A stretch of 64,000 nucleotides of DNA. Origin: OM182 bacterium MED-G24. GTDB taxonomy: Bacteria > Pseudomonadota > Gammaproteobacteria > Pseudomonadales > Azotimanducaceae. The position numbers and the translations under genes are program-made. How positions within the stretch are numbered: position 1 is the stretch's first letter; each line of letters begins with the position of its first letter. This document shows positions 19,898 through 32,319 of this stretch, in pieces. The notes beneath the pieces were generated by a model. That model did not search any database and was not told where the DNA came from. It saw only the letters and a list, made by a program, of their open reading frames with translations. The stretch covers positions 1-64,000 of the forward strand of contig NTKD01000001.1 in NCBI GenBank assembly GCA_002457275.1. Direction: 5' to 3'.

Positions 19898-20290
19898 TCA
19901 TTGATCCTGATTCACGAGGACAATGGCGTCTGCCTCAATGAGCACGTCTCGAGGCAGTCGACTGACTTCGACGACCGCACGGGCCGGATACGGTTCCTGC
20001 AGCCGTTCTGCCATGATCTCGTTGATGATGGCGAAGTGTTCAAGATCGGTGAGATAGAGGGTGAGCTTCAGCGCATTGTTTAATGAGGCACCTGCAGCGT
20101 TCGCGACTGCTTTCAGATTGTCAAAGACCTGGCCGGCCTGCTCGACGATGTCATTGCTGATGACTTCACCCGTCTCGGGTCTCAGTGGAATCTGTCCACT
20201 GATGTAAAGCGTGTGGCCATCACTGATGGCCTGGGAATAGGTACCGATTGCAGCGGGGACCGTATCGGTCTGTATCGGAGTTCTTTTCAT
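19898..20290 (-). CDS. ridA: RidA-family 2-iminobutanoate/2-iminopropanoate deaminase
   Basis: A 130-residue YjgF/RidA protein. These trimers hydrolyse reactive enamine/imine products of PLP enzymes such as threonine dehydratase, protecting other PLP enzymes. GTYSQAI at the N-terminus, YISGQIPL and PARAVVEVSRLPRD with the catalytic Arg are all present. It sits between spoT and recG, as in Pseudomonas; in E. coli trmH occupies this place. ilvA, a source of its substrate, is also in this window. Confidence 0.95.
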   Translation of the reverse strand: MKRTPIQTDTVPAAIGTYSQAISDGHTLYISGQIPLRPETGEVISNDIVEQAGQVFDNLKAVANAAGASLNNALKLTLYLTDLEHFAIINEIMAERLQEPYPARAVVEVSRLPRDVLIEADAIVLVNQDQ

Positions 20291-20302
20291 AGGGAATATG
20301 CT

Positions 20303-22432
20303 TCAGATACCCGTTCGGTAACGACTGATGCGTCCAACACCTTTGACGGTTCGAAGGCGCCTTAGGACATGGGCGAGGTGAACGCGATCACGAACGGCGA
20401 GTACAATATTAACAACGCTCAGCCTGGCATCTTTATCGACGGTATTGATACGCTCCACACTGGCATCGGCGTTGGTAATCACCGTGGCGAGAGACGCCAC
20501 GATGCTGCGATGGTGCTCTACCTCCACTCTGAGTTCCACTGAGAATTCCTGGTTCACTTCCGGGTCCCATCGCACGGCAACCAGTTCTTCAGGTCGATCG
20601 CGCAGGTCACGGATGTTGTGACAGGTTTCGTTGTGGATGACGATGCCACGGCCCGCACTGATATGGCCGACAATGGGGTCACCTGGAATCGGTTTACAGC
20701 AGCCGCCATATTGTACGACCAGGCCTTCTGTGCCAAGAATGGTCAGAGGTTGACCCGACGACGTGATCGTGTCGTCGTCACTGGCGGTCTGGAGTTTGCT
20801 CGCAATGATGTGGGCCATCTGATTACCCAGGCCAATGTCCTCCAACAGGGCATCAAGTGTATCGGCGTTGTGCTCGCTTATGACTCGATCAACACGTTCC
20901 CCGGAGACATCTGCCAGCGACATGTCGAAGCTCTTCAGTGCTCGGTCGAGCAGGCGTTCACCCAGCGCGATGGACTCGCTCGCTTGTTGATGCTTGAGGG
21001 CGTGGCGAATACTGGAACGTGCCTTCCCGGTCACCACGAAACTGAGCCAGTCCGGATTGGGTTGAGCGCCTGGCGCGGTGATAATCTCTACGGTTTGGCC
21101 TGAATCGAGCGTCGCGCTGAGTGGTGCCAGATGACGGTCGATCCGGCACGCGACGCAGGTATTGCCGATGTCCGTGTGAACCGCATAGGCGAAGTCAATC
21201 GGTGTGGCGCCCTGAGCCAATTCGTAGATCTCTCCTTTTGGGGAAAAGAGATAAACCTCGTCAGGGAACAGATCGATTTTGACGTTCTCGATGAACTCCA
21301 GCGAATCTCCGGCACTCTGCTGCATCTCCAGCAGATCACTCATCCACTCGCGTGCCCGTTGATGGCTGCCTGAGATGTTCTCGTCGGTTGACTTGTACAA
21401 CCAGTGCGCAGCAATACCATTGTCTGCCATCTTGTCCATCTCAACCGTACGAATCTGAATTTCGATCGGTATCCCATGCATGCCAAACAGCGTCGTGTGT
21501 AAGGACTGATAGCCATTGGCTTTAGGGATCGCAATGTAGTCCTTGAACCGACCTGCGAGCGGCTTGTATAGATTGTGTACGGCGCCCAATACGCGGTAGC
21601 ACGTGTCGGCGTTGTCTACGACGATGCGAAATCCGAAGACATCGGTGATCTCCGCAAACGACTTGTGTTGGGTGCGCATCTTGTCATAGATGCTGTAGAA
21701 GTGTTTCTCTCGTCCGAGGACATTGGCCACGATGTCCTCCGTGGTAAGTGCCTGTTCGATAGAGGTCTGGATCTGGGAAATCACTTCCTTTCGGTTTCCC
21801 CGGGACTTCCTGACCGCTTTTTCGATCATGTTTGAACGAAGTGGATGCAAAATTCTGAAGCCCAGTTCTTCGAACTCCACCCGCATCTGGTACATGCCCA
21901 GCCGGTTCGCGATAGGTGCGTAGATTTCCATTGTTTCGCGCGCGATCCGTTTGCGTTTCTCCATGTCGAGATGGCTGAGCGTTCGCATGTTGTGCAGACG
22001 ATCGGCGAGTTTCACCATGATGACACGGATATCACGCGACATGGCTAGCGTCATCTTCTGGAAGTTCTCAGCCTGGGCTTCAGCCTGAGTGTAGAACGAT
22101 CGGTTCAGTTTACTGACACCATCCACCAGATTGGCCACCGTGTCGTCAAACTCGGAGCTGATCATCTGCTTGGGAATCCCGGTGTCCTCAATGACATCAT
22201 GCAACAGTGCCGCGATCAGGCACTGATGATCCATGTGCATTTCCGCAAGAATGTGAGCTACCGCCAACGGGTGACTGATGTAAGGCTCGCCGGATTTCCT
22301 GGCCTGGCCGTCATGCGCTTCGTGCGCGAATTGATATGCTTTGCTGACTAGGGCGACCTGGTCGTTATCCAGGTATTGACCGAGCCTCTCGGTGAGTGAA
22401 GTGAACTGGTTATTGGCGGCTGCCGTATTCAT
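20303..22432 (-). CDS. spoT: Bifunctional (p)ppGpp synthase/hydrolase
   Basis: A 709-residue RSH enzyme that sets the level of the alarmone (p)ppGpp. The HD hydrolase domain carries HDVIED at residues 78-83. The synthetase domain (about 240-350) has FGFRIVV and ANGYQSLHT, and a TGS domain (about 390-450) and a C-terminal ACT domain (about 635-709) follow. An intact HDxxED motif means hydrolase activity is expected. The next gene, ridA, follows after 12 bp, and rpoZ lies 84 bp upstream. Confidence 0.97.
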   Translation of the reverse strand: MNTAAANNQFTSLTERLGQYLDNDQVALVSKAYQFAHEAHDGQARKSGEPYISHPLAVAHILAEMHMDHQCLIAALLHDVIEDTGIPKQMISSEFDDTVANLVDGVSKLNRSFYTQAEAQAENFQKMTLAMSRDIRVIMVKLADRLHNMRTLSHLDMEKRKRIARETMEIYAPIANRLGMYQMRVEFEELGFRILHPLRSNMIEKAVRKSRGNRKEVISQIQTSIEQALTTEDIVANVLGREKHFYSIYDKMRTQHKSFAEITDVFGFRIVVDNADTCYRVLGAVHNLYKPLAGRFKDYIAIPKANGYQSLHTTLFGMHGIPIEIQIRTVEMDKMADNGIAAHWLYKSTDENISGSHQRAREWMSDLLEMQQSAGDSLEFIENVKIDLFPDEVYLFSPKGEIYELAQGATPIDFAYAVHTDIGNTCVACRIDRHLAPLSATLDSGQTVEIITAPGAQPNPDWLSFVVTGKARSSIRHALKHQQASESIALGERLLDRALKSFDMSLADVSGERVDRVISEHNADTLDALLEDIGLGNQMAHIIASKLQTASDDDTITSSGQPLTILGTEGLVVQYGGCCKPIPGDPIVGHISAGRGIVIHNETCHNIRDLRDRPEELVAVRWDPEVNQEFSVELRVEVEHHRSIVASLATVITNADASVERINTVDKDARLSVVNIVLAVRDRVHLAHVLRRLRTVKGVGRISRYRTGI

Positions 22433-22516
22433 GGCCGGCAGAGGGTTACTCGGCTCTCAATAAGCCAGAGGTAACACCATCGTATCCCGTATTGTTGACA
22501 GGCGCTGTGACAGAAG

Positions 22517-22798
22517 TTAGAAGGAGGGGTCGATTGGGCGGTCAAATTCATCCTGTGGAAGATCTCCAAGGGTGATCTCAGGTACTTCTTCGTGTTTCGG
22601 CTCGTCCAGAATGCTTGCATCAACGTGGCCTTCGGCGATCTCGCGCAGGGCAACCACAGTTGGCTTATCATTTTCCACCGGTACCATTGGGTCTTTGCCG
22701 TAGTTGGCAAGCCTGCGGGCGCGTTCGCTCGCGACCATGACCAACTCGAATCGGTTGTCCACATTCTCAAGACAATCTTCAACGGTAACTCGAGCCAT
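22517..22798 (-). CDS. rpoZ: RNA polymerase subunit omega
   Basis: A 93-residue omega subunit. It assists assembly of the beta' subunit and forms part of a ppGpp-binding site on RNA polymerase, which fits its position beside spoT. The N-terminus [20 protein letters not shown] and the [12 protein letters not shown] box are diagnostic. The open frame continues far upstream, but ATG 22798 follows an AGAGG sequence and gives the family N-terminus exactly. A 140-bp gap separates it from gmk. Confidence 0.96.
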   Translation of the reverse strand: MARVTVEDCLENVDNRFELVMVASERARRLANYGKDPMVPVENDKPTVVALREIAEGHVDASILDEPKHEEVPEITLGDLPQDEFDRPIDPSF

Positions 22799-22938
22799 CA
22801 GAACCTCTTTTTTTGCGCGTCTTGTTTGCGTGATGTCCACGCGATCATGCTTCGCCCAGTGAGCCGCGCAGTTTAGCCTATTTCCTACCGCGTGCAAGCG
22901 TAGCCAAGCTGTATTCTGGCACAGGACCAGACCCGAGG

Positions 22939-23565
22939 TCATCCCATCGGATCCAGCAGCTGATCGAGCAGTGGCGTCAGCTGAGCAATCTGGGCTTCCC
23001 GCTTAAGGCGAGGGTCCCTGTCGATCACAATCGCCGCCAAAGTATCAAGGGCGACGTCAAAGTCGTCATTGACGACCACATAATTAAAGTCGCTGCAGTG
23101 GGACATCTCTTCAACGGCTGCCGCAGACCGCTTTTCTATACTCTCCTGGCTGTCCTGGCCTCGGCCAGTGAGGCGTCGTAACAAAACCTCCCTTGACGGC
23201 GGCAGGATGAAAACGCTGATGGCATCGGGGCGCAGCGTGCAGACTTGGGCCGCACCTTGCCAGTCGATCTCAAGGACAATGTGATGGCCGGTGCCCAGTA
23301 TTCGTTCCACTTCCGCACGGCTCGTACCGTACCGATTCCCGAATACGACCGCTGACTCGAGGAATTCACCAGCGTCGTTCATGGCCGAGAATGCAGTGGG
23401 ACTCACGAAGTGATAGTTCACACCATCAACTTCATGGGCGCGCGGTGTCCGTGTAGTATGTGAGATGGTCACCCCTACCTCGGGGTGACGTTCGATCAAT
23501 GCTCTGACGAGACTGGTTTTACCCGCACCTGAAGGCGCGGCAACGACAAACAGATCACCGGGCAT
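22939..23565 (-). CDS. gmk: Guanylate kinase
   Basis: A 208-residue enzyme that phosphorylates GMP to GDP. The P-loop is APSGAGKT near residues 10-17. The GMP-binding segments [17 protein letters not shown] and [16 protein letters not shown] are present, as is [11 protein letters not shown]. It lies at the head of the gmk-rpoZ-spoT-ridA-recG group, with yicC 42 bp upstream on the same strand. Confidence 0.97.
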   Translation of the reverse strand: MPGDLFVVAAPSGAGKTSLVRALIERHPEVGVTISHTTRTPRAHEVDGVNYHFVSPTAFSAMNDAGEFLESAVVFGNRYGTSRAEVERILGTGHHIVLEIDWQGAAQVCTLRPDAISVFILPPSREVLLRRLTGRGQDSQESIEKRSAAAVEEMSHCSDFNYVVVNDDFDVALDTLAAIVIDRDPRLKREAQIAQLTPLLDQLLDPMG

Positions 23566-23607
23566 ATCGGTTGGCTCGACGACGTGGTGGATTACGATCT
23601 GAATAGT

Positions 23608-24456
23608 TCATTCGATATTCTGAATCTGTTCCCGCATCTGCTCTATCAGCACCTTCATCTGAACAGAGTGGTTGGATGTATCAACGCTGGCAGACTTTGA
23701 GGCGATGGTATTGACTTCACGGTTCAGCTCCTGCATGAGGAAGTCCAGCCTGCGGCCGGCGGGTTCGTCACTCGAAAGGGCAGCGCTGACTTCGTCAATG
23801 TGTGCATTGAGGCGATCCAGTTCCTCCTGAATATCACTCTTCTGAAGCAGAAAAACCATCTCCTGTTCGAGCCGACCGGGGTCCGCCTCAGTGGTGAGTT
23901 CAGCGAGGCGGTTCCTGAGCCTCGTTGACTGGTGTTCTCTGATTGCATCGGCTGTCTCAGCGATCTGGTTGACTTCGTCCTTCAGGTTCTGAAGCTGTCC
24001 TGCAATGGCCTGCTGCATTTCATGACCCTCACGACGTCGCATCTCAGTCAGGTCGGACAGGGCGTCGTCAAAAAGCGCACTGGCCAGTTTAAACAGACGG
24101 GCTTCGTCAAAGGACGCCTGGTCGAGCACGCCTGGCCAGCGAATCAGATCCAGGGCTGTGGGTGTGGCGGCCCCGGGGACGATCCGATGAACGGCATCCA
24201 TCAAAGTCCCAAGTTGTGCGAGGTTGCCTTCATTGAGATTCGTCGCCTGGTTATCTTCGCTGTCATAACGCAACAGACAGTCGATTTTGCCGCGATGAAG
24301 GCGTCGGCGCAGCCTTTGACGCAGCAAAGACTCGAGCGCTCTAAACGTGTCGGGAATCTTGAATGACGGTTCAAGATAACGTTGGTTCACAGATCGGATC
24401 TCCCATGTCATCCCATCTGCCTGGCATCGGGTGAATCCTGTCATACTCTGCGTCAT
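23608..24456 (-). CDS. yicC: YicC-family endoribonuclease
   Basis: A 282-residue YicC protein. The N-terminal MTQSMTGF and VNQRYLEPSFKIP are diagnostic, and so is the C-terminal RRLDFLMQELNREVNTIASK. Members of the family are endoribonucleases that act on small RNAs. The gene is divergent from rph, as in E. coli and Pseudomonas, and gmk follows on the same strand. Confidence 0.94.
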   Translation of the reverse strand: MTQSMTGFTRCQADGMTWEIRSVNQRYLEPSFKIPDTFRALESLLRQRLRRRLHRGKIDCLLRYDSEDNQATNLNEGNLAQLGTLMDAVHRIVPGAATPTALDLIRWPGVLDQASFDEARLFKLASALFDDALSDLTEMRRREGHEMQQAIAGQLQNLKDEVNQIAETADAIREHQSTRLRNRLAELTTEADPGRLEQEMVFLLQKSDIQEELDRLNAHIDEVSAALSSDEPAGRRLDFLMQELNREVNTIASKSASVDTSNHSVQMKVLIEQMREQIQNIE

Positions 24457-24484
24457 CGGTGCATCCCGCTGGCTAGGGCTGCAG

Positions 24485-24490
24485 TATAAT
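24485..24490 (+). promoter_or_regulatory. Probable -10 box for rph
   Basis: A perfect TATAAT lies 26 bp upstream of the chosen rph start, in the short gap between divergent yicC and rph. No clear -35 box is visible at the right spacing. An ATG at 24489 overlaps the box and would sit before the expected transcription start, so it is unlikely to be the rph start codon. Confidence 0.5.
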
Positions 24491-24515
24491 GGAGTTTTCC
24501 AACCAGCAGGTGAAC

Positions 24516-25223
24516 ATGAAACGAGCAGCAGAACGGCCCAGCGACCAGATGCGCCCTGTGACGATTGAACGTGGCGTCAACAAACACGCTGAAGGATCTG
24601 TGTTGATCTCTTTCGGCGATACCCGGGTGCTGTGTACGGCGAGTCTCGAGTCTGGGGTGCCCTCGTTCCTCAGAGGCCGGGGTCGCGGCTGGATTACGTC
24701 TGAGTATGGTATGTTGCCACGGTCAACACATGAAAGAATGGATCGGGAAGCAGCCCGTGGCAAACAGGGGGGTCGAACCGTTGAGATTCAACGATTGATC
24801 GGCCGATCACTCCGGGGGTGTGTCGACATGAAGTCGATTGGCGAACGCACGATCAAGCTGGATTGCGACGTCTTGCAGGCGGATGGGGGAACCCGCACCG
24901 CGTCGATCACGGGCGGATGTATCGCGCTCTACGAGGCGCTCGCTGGCGCTAAACTTGAGAGTGCCTGGCAACGGTTTGTCGCCGCGGTTTCCGTGGGTAT
25001 CGTGGGCGACGATGCCGTTCTGGACCTGGAATACGCTCAGGATTCCAATGCAGAGACGGACATGAATGTCGTGATTTCCGAGTCTGGAGAATTTATCGAG
25101 GTCCAGGGAACGGCAGAAGGCCTGCCTTTTACGCGTCCTCAGCTGAACGAACTCCTCGATCTGGCAGAGAAAGGGTGTCGGGAACTGGTGACACAACAGA
25201 AACAAGCGCTGGGGCTCAGCTAG
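24516..25223 (+). CDS. rph: Ribonuclease PH
   Basis: A 235-residue phosphate-dependent 3' exonuclease that trims tRNA precursors. Conserved blocks include [53 protein letters not shown] and ETDMNVV. ATG 24516 is chosen because it gives the family N-terminus and because the upstream in-frame ATG at 24489 lies inside a TATAAT box. pyrE follows 28 bp after the stop, the same pair as in E. coli. Confidence 0.96.
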   Translation: MKRAAERPSDQMRPVTIERGVNKHAEGSVLISFGDTRVLCTASLESGVPSFLRGRGRGWITSEYGMLPRSTHERMDREAARGKQGGRTVEIQRLIGRSLRGCVDMKSIGERTIKLDCDVLQADGGTRTASITGGCIALYEALAGAKLESAWQRFVAAVSVGIVGDDAVLDLEYAQDSNAETDMNVVISESGEFIEVQGTAEGLPFTRPQLNELLDLAEKGCRELVTQQKQALGLS

Positions 25224-25251
25224 CGCCGCGGCTCATCTAAAGGAGCGATCG

Positions 25252-25899
25252 ATCAAACTCTACCAGGAACAATTTCTAGATTTTTCGATCCAACAGGGCG
25301 TACTCTCCTTTGGCGAGTTCCAGCTGAAGTCAGGTCGAACCAGCCCCTATTTCTTCAACGCGGGTCTGATCTCCGGGGGCGCGGCGCTGGCAAGGCTTGG
25401 CGAATTCTACCGGGCGGCGATTGTGGACTCGGGAATGGTGTTCGATATGTTGTTCGGTCCCGCTTACAAGGGGATACCGCTGGTCACTTCGACCGTGATT
25501 GCATTCTCCCAGACCGATCGTGATATCAAAATGGCATACAATCGCAAGGAAGCGAAAGATCATGGTGAGGGAGGGCTACTGGTTGGTGCGCCCGTTGAAG
25601 GAAAAGTCCTGTTGATTGACGACGTGATTACCGCAGGTACCGCGATTCGGGACGTACTCACTTTGCTTCGTCAGCAGACCGAGTGTGAGGTCGTGGGTGC
25701 GGTTGTTGCCATTGATCGTCAGGAGCGCGGAACCGGTGACCGGTCTGCGATCGACGAACTGCAGGATGAGTATGGTGTTCACGTCACCAGCATCGTAAAG
25801 TTGGACGACGTCATTGAGTTTCTCAAAGTGCGTCAGGATGTGGACGCCAGCTGGGAAGCTGTTTACCGGTATCGGGAGACCTATGGTGTCGCGGTCTGA
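25252..25899 (+). CDS. pyrE: Orotate phosphoribosyltransferase, apparent ATC start
   Basis: This enzyme joins orotate to PRPP, giving OMP in pyrimidine synthesis. The 215-residue reading has FGEFQLKSGRTSPYFFNAG, GPAYKGIP, NRKEAKDHGEGG and the PRPP loop VLLIDDVITAGTA, all as in PyrE. There is no ATG, GTG or TTG in frame between the upstream stop (25189) and 25423, which would be deep inside the conserved protein. The codon at the family start position is ATC at 25252, with AAGGAG at 25240-25245 ideally spaced before it. Either ATC is used for initiation or the start codon has been mutated. Confidence 0.9.
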   Translation: MKLYQEQFLDFSIQQGVLSFGEFQLKSGRTSPYFFNAGLISGGAALARLGEFYRAAIVDSGMVFDMLFGPAYKGIPLVTSTVIAFSQTDRDIKMAYNRKEAKDHGEGGLLVGAPVEGKVLLIDDVITAGTAIRDVLTLLRQQTECEVVGAVVAIDRQERGTGDRSAIDELQDEYGVHVTSIVKLDDVIEFLKVRQDVDASWEAVYRYRETYGVAV

Positions 25900-26532
25900 T
25901 ATCAAAACACGGGCATTGGGTTTGCTGACGGCAGTGTGTCTGCTGTCACCGGCGCATCTGTCTGCTGATCTCTAAAAATACCTCAATGAAGATGGCGTGA
26001 TCGTGCTGGATTCGCACGTTCCGGCACGTTATGTCAAAAATGGTTACACGGTGCTGAGCCTTGACGGAAGGGTCCTGGAGGTGGTGCCAAGGGCGCTGAC
26101 CCCGGAAGAGATTCGTGAGCGTGACCGGAAACTCATGGTTCAGCGCGCTCGCGATAATGCTGCCCGTCGCCAGGCGGAGGCAGATGAGCGATTATTGTCA
26201 AAGTACTCCACTCTGGCGGATGTGATCAGGGCGCGGGATACCAAGGTTTCCAGCATTCAGAGCTTCATCGAGACGAGCGAAGGCAACCTTGCATGCCTTG
26301 AAGATCAACGTCGTAGCATACAGGGACCGCTGGTGAACGTAGAAACAGCCGGGGGAACCATTGATTCGGCAAGCCTTGAGCGCCTCTTCACGGTTGAAAA
26401 TCGGATCAGTCAGATTCTGGAGGAGATCGAGGAGAAAAAGTCAGAGATGTCCGAGCGTCGTTTGACAAGGAACTGCAATGGGTTCGCGAACTCTACGGCG
26501 AGACCGTATCGACGGCATCAATCAACGATTGA
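25883..26532 (+). pseudogene. Decayed secreted DUF4124-like protein gene
   Basis: Starting inside the end of pyrE, the frame encodes a signal-peptide-like leader (LLTAVCLLSPAHLSA), then meets TAA at 25973-25975 where relatives have an aromatic residue. It then continues KYLNEDGVIVLDSHVP and VLEVVPRALTPEEI, a DUF4124-like N-terminal domain. A charged coiled coil follows. Near 26460 the frame shifts, and the remaining FDKELQWVRELYGETV runs to TGA 26530-26532. One stop plus one frameshift make it a pseudogene. The family label is from memory. Confidence 0.7.
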
Positions 26533-26566
26533 TTCCACTCCGATTCTTGAGAACCGGCGTTCCGGA

Positions 26567-27196
26567 TTAACGCCTTTCCGGTGCGTTTCCGGCATTGTTA
26601 CTGGTTGCCTTGGTGTCGCTGACGACGAAAAGCGCGTGTATCAGGTGCTGCCATTGCTCGGGCCAATCGGTTGTGGGCGATCGTTTGAAGTCACTGCGCA
26701 CGAACTGAATCATCTTACCTTCAGCAGTTGAAAGGCAAAGATTGGCGCATAGGGCAACCGGCATGCTCAGCGTAAGATCCTGCTTAAGGGAACTTTCGCG
26801 GAGGATTTGACGCAACTGGGTTTCCAGCCGTTCAAACAGCTGCTGAATACGAATTCGCAAACGATCCGACTCGCCGACCAGGGGATCGCCTGTCATTAGG
26901 CGGGTAATACCGGGATTCCGTTCTGCAAAACTCAGCAGCAGTTGCAATGTGTACTCAACGCGGCTGACGGTGTCATCAGTATCGGCCATGATCCGATTGA
27001 TACGAGAGAACAGCGAGTCTTCGATAAATTCAATGAGGGCGTCAAACATCCGTGCTTTCGAAGCGAAGTGACGATACAGGGCGGCTTCCGATACACCCAC
27101 CTGCCTCGCGAGCGCCGCGGTCGTAATCCGGTTCCCTGGCGCCTCCTCAAGCATCGTAACGAGTGCAGCGAGTATTTCGTCCTTGCGCTTACCCAT
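26567..27196 (-). CDS. slmA: Nucleoid occlusion factor SlmA
   Basis: A 209-residue TetR-type DNA-binding protein. The helix-turn-helix is TTAALARQVGVSEAALYRHF (about residues 25-44). SlmA binds sites spread over the chromosome and blocks FtsZ polymerisation near DNA. The assignment rests on the SlmA-like N-terminus and on synteny with dut and coaBC upstream and pyrE nearby. It follows argB by 3 bp and ends the operon. The last 20 residues are longer and less typical than in E. coli. Confidence 0.9.
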   Translation of the reverse strand: MGKRKDEILAALVTMLEEAPGNRITTAALARQVGVSEAALYRHFASKARMFDALIEFIEDSLFSRINRIMADTDDTVSRVEYTLQLLLSFAERNPGITRLMTGDPLVGESDRLRIRIQQLFERLETQLRQILRESSLKQDLTLSMPVALCANLCLSTAEGKMIQFVRSDFKRSPTTDWPEQWQHLIHALFVVSDTKATSNNAGNAPERR

Positions 27197-27199
27197 AGG

Positions 27200-29578
<2,379 letters not shown>

Positions 29579-29582
<4 letters not shown>

Positions 29583-30217
29583 GTCTTCGATACCGCGATC
29601 GTTTGTAGTATGCGAGTGTGTCCCTGCTGGCCGTCGTCAAGTGTGTCGGCAAGTGCAATTGGGTCGAGGTAGATAAAGAGCGAGCCCCGAATGGTTAGAT
29701 CCGAAAGCGCGCGAATCGGTGCAGTAAGACTGAGCAACCACCTACCCTGCGCGTTTACCGCTTCTGCGCGGACAGGTTGTCCGATCTCAACCCGGTCGAT
29801 CATATCGACCGAGGTATAGCCGAAAGGAGGATTGGCAGATTGATCCACTTTGGCTTCCCTGAGTTTGAACAGCCTGACTCTGATGGCGTCCGGTATCATT
29901 TTGCGGAGCCGGGCTTCTTCGAGCGTACGCTCTGCCTCGTCATCGGTCGCGATCAACTGGGTGAGCCTGATGCTGGTGGCAGCAGCCGTCAGTTGTTCTT
30001 CCCTGCCGTTGATTCGCGCCTCTACGGAACTGGTTGCCGAATCGATCATCTGCTGTTCGTGTCGGTCTTGCGCCGGTGTGCTGAGGATAAAAATGGCCAG
30101 CAGCACTGCGATGATCAATCCCGCGGCGGGTGCGATCAGCGCAGGTCCTGAGATCTGGAGCAGGTTCTGCCCTATACTGGACTCTGGGTTCGCTGAAGCG
30201 CGGTTTTCGCTACTCAC
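29579..30217 (-). CDS. Detached N-terminal membrane/periplasmic domain of AlgC
   Basis: A 212-residue protein with one membrane helix (about residues 27-49) and then a presumably periplasmic domain with a helical, Ala/Glu-rich start. In Pseudomonas-type long AlgC proteins such a region is fused in front of the mutase. Here it ends after TRILQTIAVSKT with a TGA that overlaps the algC ATG, and the two are in different frames. The domain looks shorter than in long AlgC. So it may be a gene split by an internal deletion with frameshift, still translated by coupling. The homology is from memory. It follows dut by 9 bp. Confidence 0.7.
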
Positions 30218-30226
30218 ATGAAACCC

Positions 30227-30682
30227 CTAGGATCTGCCGGAAGAGCCAAAGCCGCCGGTTCCGCGTTCGCTTGCCTCAAACGATTCGACGATGTTGAATT
30301 GTGCCTGCACGACGGGAACGATGACCAATTGTGCAATTCTGTCACCGGGTGCGATGGTGAAAGGTTCATGACCGCGGTTCCAGGTCGAAACCATCAATTC
30401 TCCCTGGTAGTCCGAATCAATGAGTCCAACGAGGTTACCCAGCACGATGCCATGTTTGTGACCCAGGCCTGACCGGGGAAGGATCATGGCTGCCAGAGAC
30501 GGATCTTCTATATAGATGGCAATACCGGTGGGAATCAGTTTGGTGGTACCGGGTGTCAGTACGATCTGTTCTGTCAGGCATGCGCGGAGATCAAGACCTG
30601 CTGATCCATCCGTGGCATAAGTCGGGAACTCAATGTCCTGTCCGATCTGATCATCGACAATACGGACCTGAACATCAGTCAT
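30227..30682 (-). CDS. dut: dUTP diphosphatase
   Basis: A 151-residue trimeric dUTPase that hydrolyses dUTP to dUMP, keeping uracil out of DNA and feeding thymidylate synthesis. The five motifs are visible: [39 protein letters not shown] and the C-terminal [11 protein letters not shown] arm. It overlaps coaBC by 8 bp, as in E. coli where dfp and dut are adjacent. Confidence 0.97.
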   Translation of the reverse strand: MTDVQVRIVDDQIGQDIEFPTYATDGSAGLDLRACLTEQIVLTPGTTKLIPTGIAIYIEDPSLAAMILPRSGLGHKHGIVLGNLVGLIDSDYQGELMVSTWNRGHEPFTIAPGDRIAQLVIVPVVQAQFNIVESFEASERGTGGFGSSGRS

Positions 30683-31892
30683 GAGCGTGCGACTCTGGTA
30701 ACGCTTCAGCGATAGTTCCTACGATTTTTGTGGCGATATTGCGTTTCGACGCGATCGGCAGTGTTTGTTCCTGGTTGCCCCAGATCATGGTGGTCTCGTT
30801 TTCGTCGCTATTGAAGCCGATTTCTTGATTGGAGACGTTATTGGCGATGACCATATCCAGATTCTTTTTTGCGAGCTTGGCACGTGCGTAGTCGATCACA
30901 TGACTGGTTTCGGCTGCAAAACCGACCGTAAATGGACCGTCGCCCAGGGCAGCCACGGAGGCAATGATGTCCGGATTCTCTTCGAGTGTGATGGTCACTC
31001 GTGACCCGGATTTATCTTTTTTAATCTTCTGGCGACTGACCTCCGTTGGCCTGAAGTCAGCAACCGCAGCCACGCCGATGAAGATGTCCGCACCTGTGGC
31101 CTCCTGCATAGAGGCCTCGTACATTTCCTGTGCGCTCGTCACGGGGATCACGTTTGCACGGTTTGGCGGTGCGAGATTGGTGGGGCCTGAAATCAGGATG
31201 ACCTCTGCGCCGGCTTCGATCGCCGCTTCCGCAAGTGCGTAACCCTGCTTACCTGAAGAGTGATTGCTGATGTAGCGCACAGGGTCTATAGCTTCGCGGG
31301 TGGGACCTGCTGTGATGACAACTTTGCATCCGCGTAGTTTTCCGTTGGGAAATGTTGCGATCGTCAAATCGACGATGCCCGCAACATCCAGCAAGCGACC
31401 TTCGCCAATCTCGCCGCAGGCCTGCAGGCCTTCGTCGGGTCCGAAAATGGCGGTGCCTTGAGTCATCAGGGACCGGACATTCTCCTGGGTGGCCGCATTA
31501 GCCCACATTCCCTGATTCATCGCAGGAGCCACGGCGATCTGACACTGGGCTGCGAGGCAGATCGTCGACAATAGATCGCTGCCATGTCCTTGGGACAGGC
31601 GGGCGATAAAGTTGGCGCTGGCGGGCGCGATCAGGATGAGATCTGCCCATCGTGCAAGCTCAATATGGCCCATCACGGATTCTGTTTCGGTGTCTAGAAG
31701 GTCCAGGTGTACCGGGTGTCCCGACAGTCCCTGCAGGGTCAAGGGCGTGATGAACTCTGTAGCCGCCGCCGTCATGACGACATGTACGTCAGCCCCCTGA
31801 TCCTGAAGTCTTCGGATCAGTTCTGCACTCTTGTAGGCAGCGATGCCACCGGTCACACCGAGCAGTATTCTCTTTCCCGCAAGAAGGTTCAT
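30675..31892 (-). CDS. coaBC: Bifunctional phosphopantothenoylcysteine decarboxylase/synthetase
   Basis: A 405-residue flavoprotein for two steps of coenzyme A synthesis. The N-terminal CoaC half has [33 protein letters not shown] and APAMNQGMW. The C-terminal CoaB half has [20 protein letters not shown] and AVADFRP. It heads the operon coaBC-dut-algC-argB-slmA on the minus strand. Confidence 0.97.
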   Translation of the reverse strand: MNLLAGKRILLGVTGGIAAYKSAELIRRLQDQGADVHVVMTAAATEFITPLTLQGLSGHPVHLDLLDTETESVMGHIELARWADLILIAPASANFIARLSQGHGSDLLSTICLAAQCQIAVAPAMNQGMWANAATQENVRSLMTQGTAIFGPDEGLQACGEIGEGRLLDVAGIVDLTIATFPNGKLRGCKVVITAGPTREAIDPVRYISNHSSGKQGYALAEAAIEAGAEVILISGPTNLAPPNRANVIPVTSAQEMYEASMQEATGADIFIGVAAVADFRPTEVSRQKIKKDKSGSRVTITLEENPDIIASVAALGDGPFTVGFAAETSHVIDYARAKLAKKNLDMVIANNVSNQEIGFNSDENETTMIWGNQEQTLPIASKRNIATKIVGTIAEALPESHAHD

Positions 31893-32319
31893 CGGGTCGA
31901 CGCTTTGGTCTGGTTGATGGCAACGGGACTACTGTTGATGGCCTGTCGCCCTCGAGGTTGAAGAACCCGTTGATGAGCGTTCGGGCGGGGGTCTGGGCCA
32001 TCGTTTGGGCGAAGGTATAGGCGCGGGTGCTGGCGTACGTGTCCCATAGCGATTCGAAGACAGGGTGGATAGGTGTGGGAGGCTGTTTCGCCTGCTCACT
32101 GGTGGTCATAATTGGCGCCAAGATTAGCACACATACTGCCTACGGGGTGTATTTCATGGCGAGGAAAGTAAGTAAATGGTCACTGACCCATCAGCGCTGC
32201 ATCGACGTGGCGGCTTCCCGGAAAACAGCTTGTTGGATCATGAACCGTCTGACACGGCAACGGTCGAATCGATGTCCGGCCACTACATGATGGCGGCTGA
32301 TGCGGAAAACATGGCACCT
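31893..32319. other. Gap between coaBC and the radC remnant
   Basis: About 430 bp without a gene I can recognise. A minus-strand open frame (ATG 32130, or 32109) overlaps coaBC out of frame; its product resembles nothing I know and it is probably chance. The first third of radC would be expected toward 32200-32320, but I cannot read it in any frame, so it is either deleted or scrambled. Confidence 0.4.

Noticed and set aside
31893-32130. Minus-strand open frame upstream of coaBC as a gene
   Set aside because: It overlaps coaBC out of frame, has no recognisable domain and no good ribosome-binding site.
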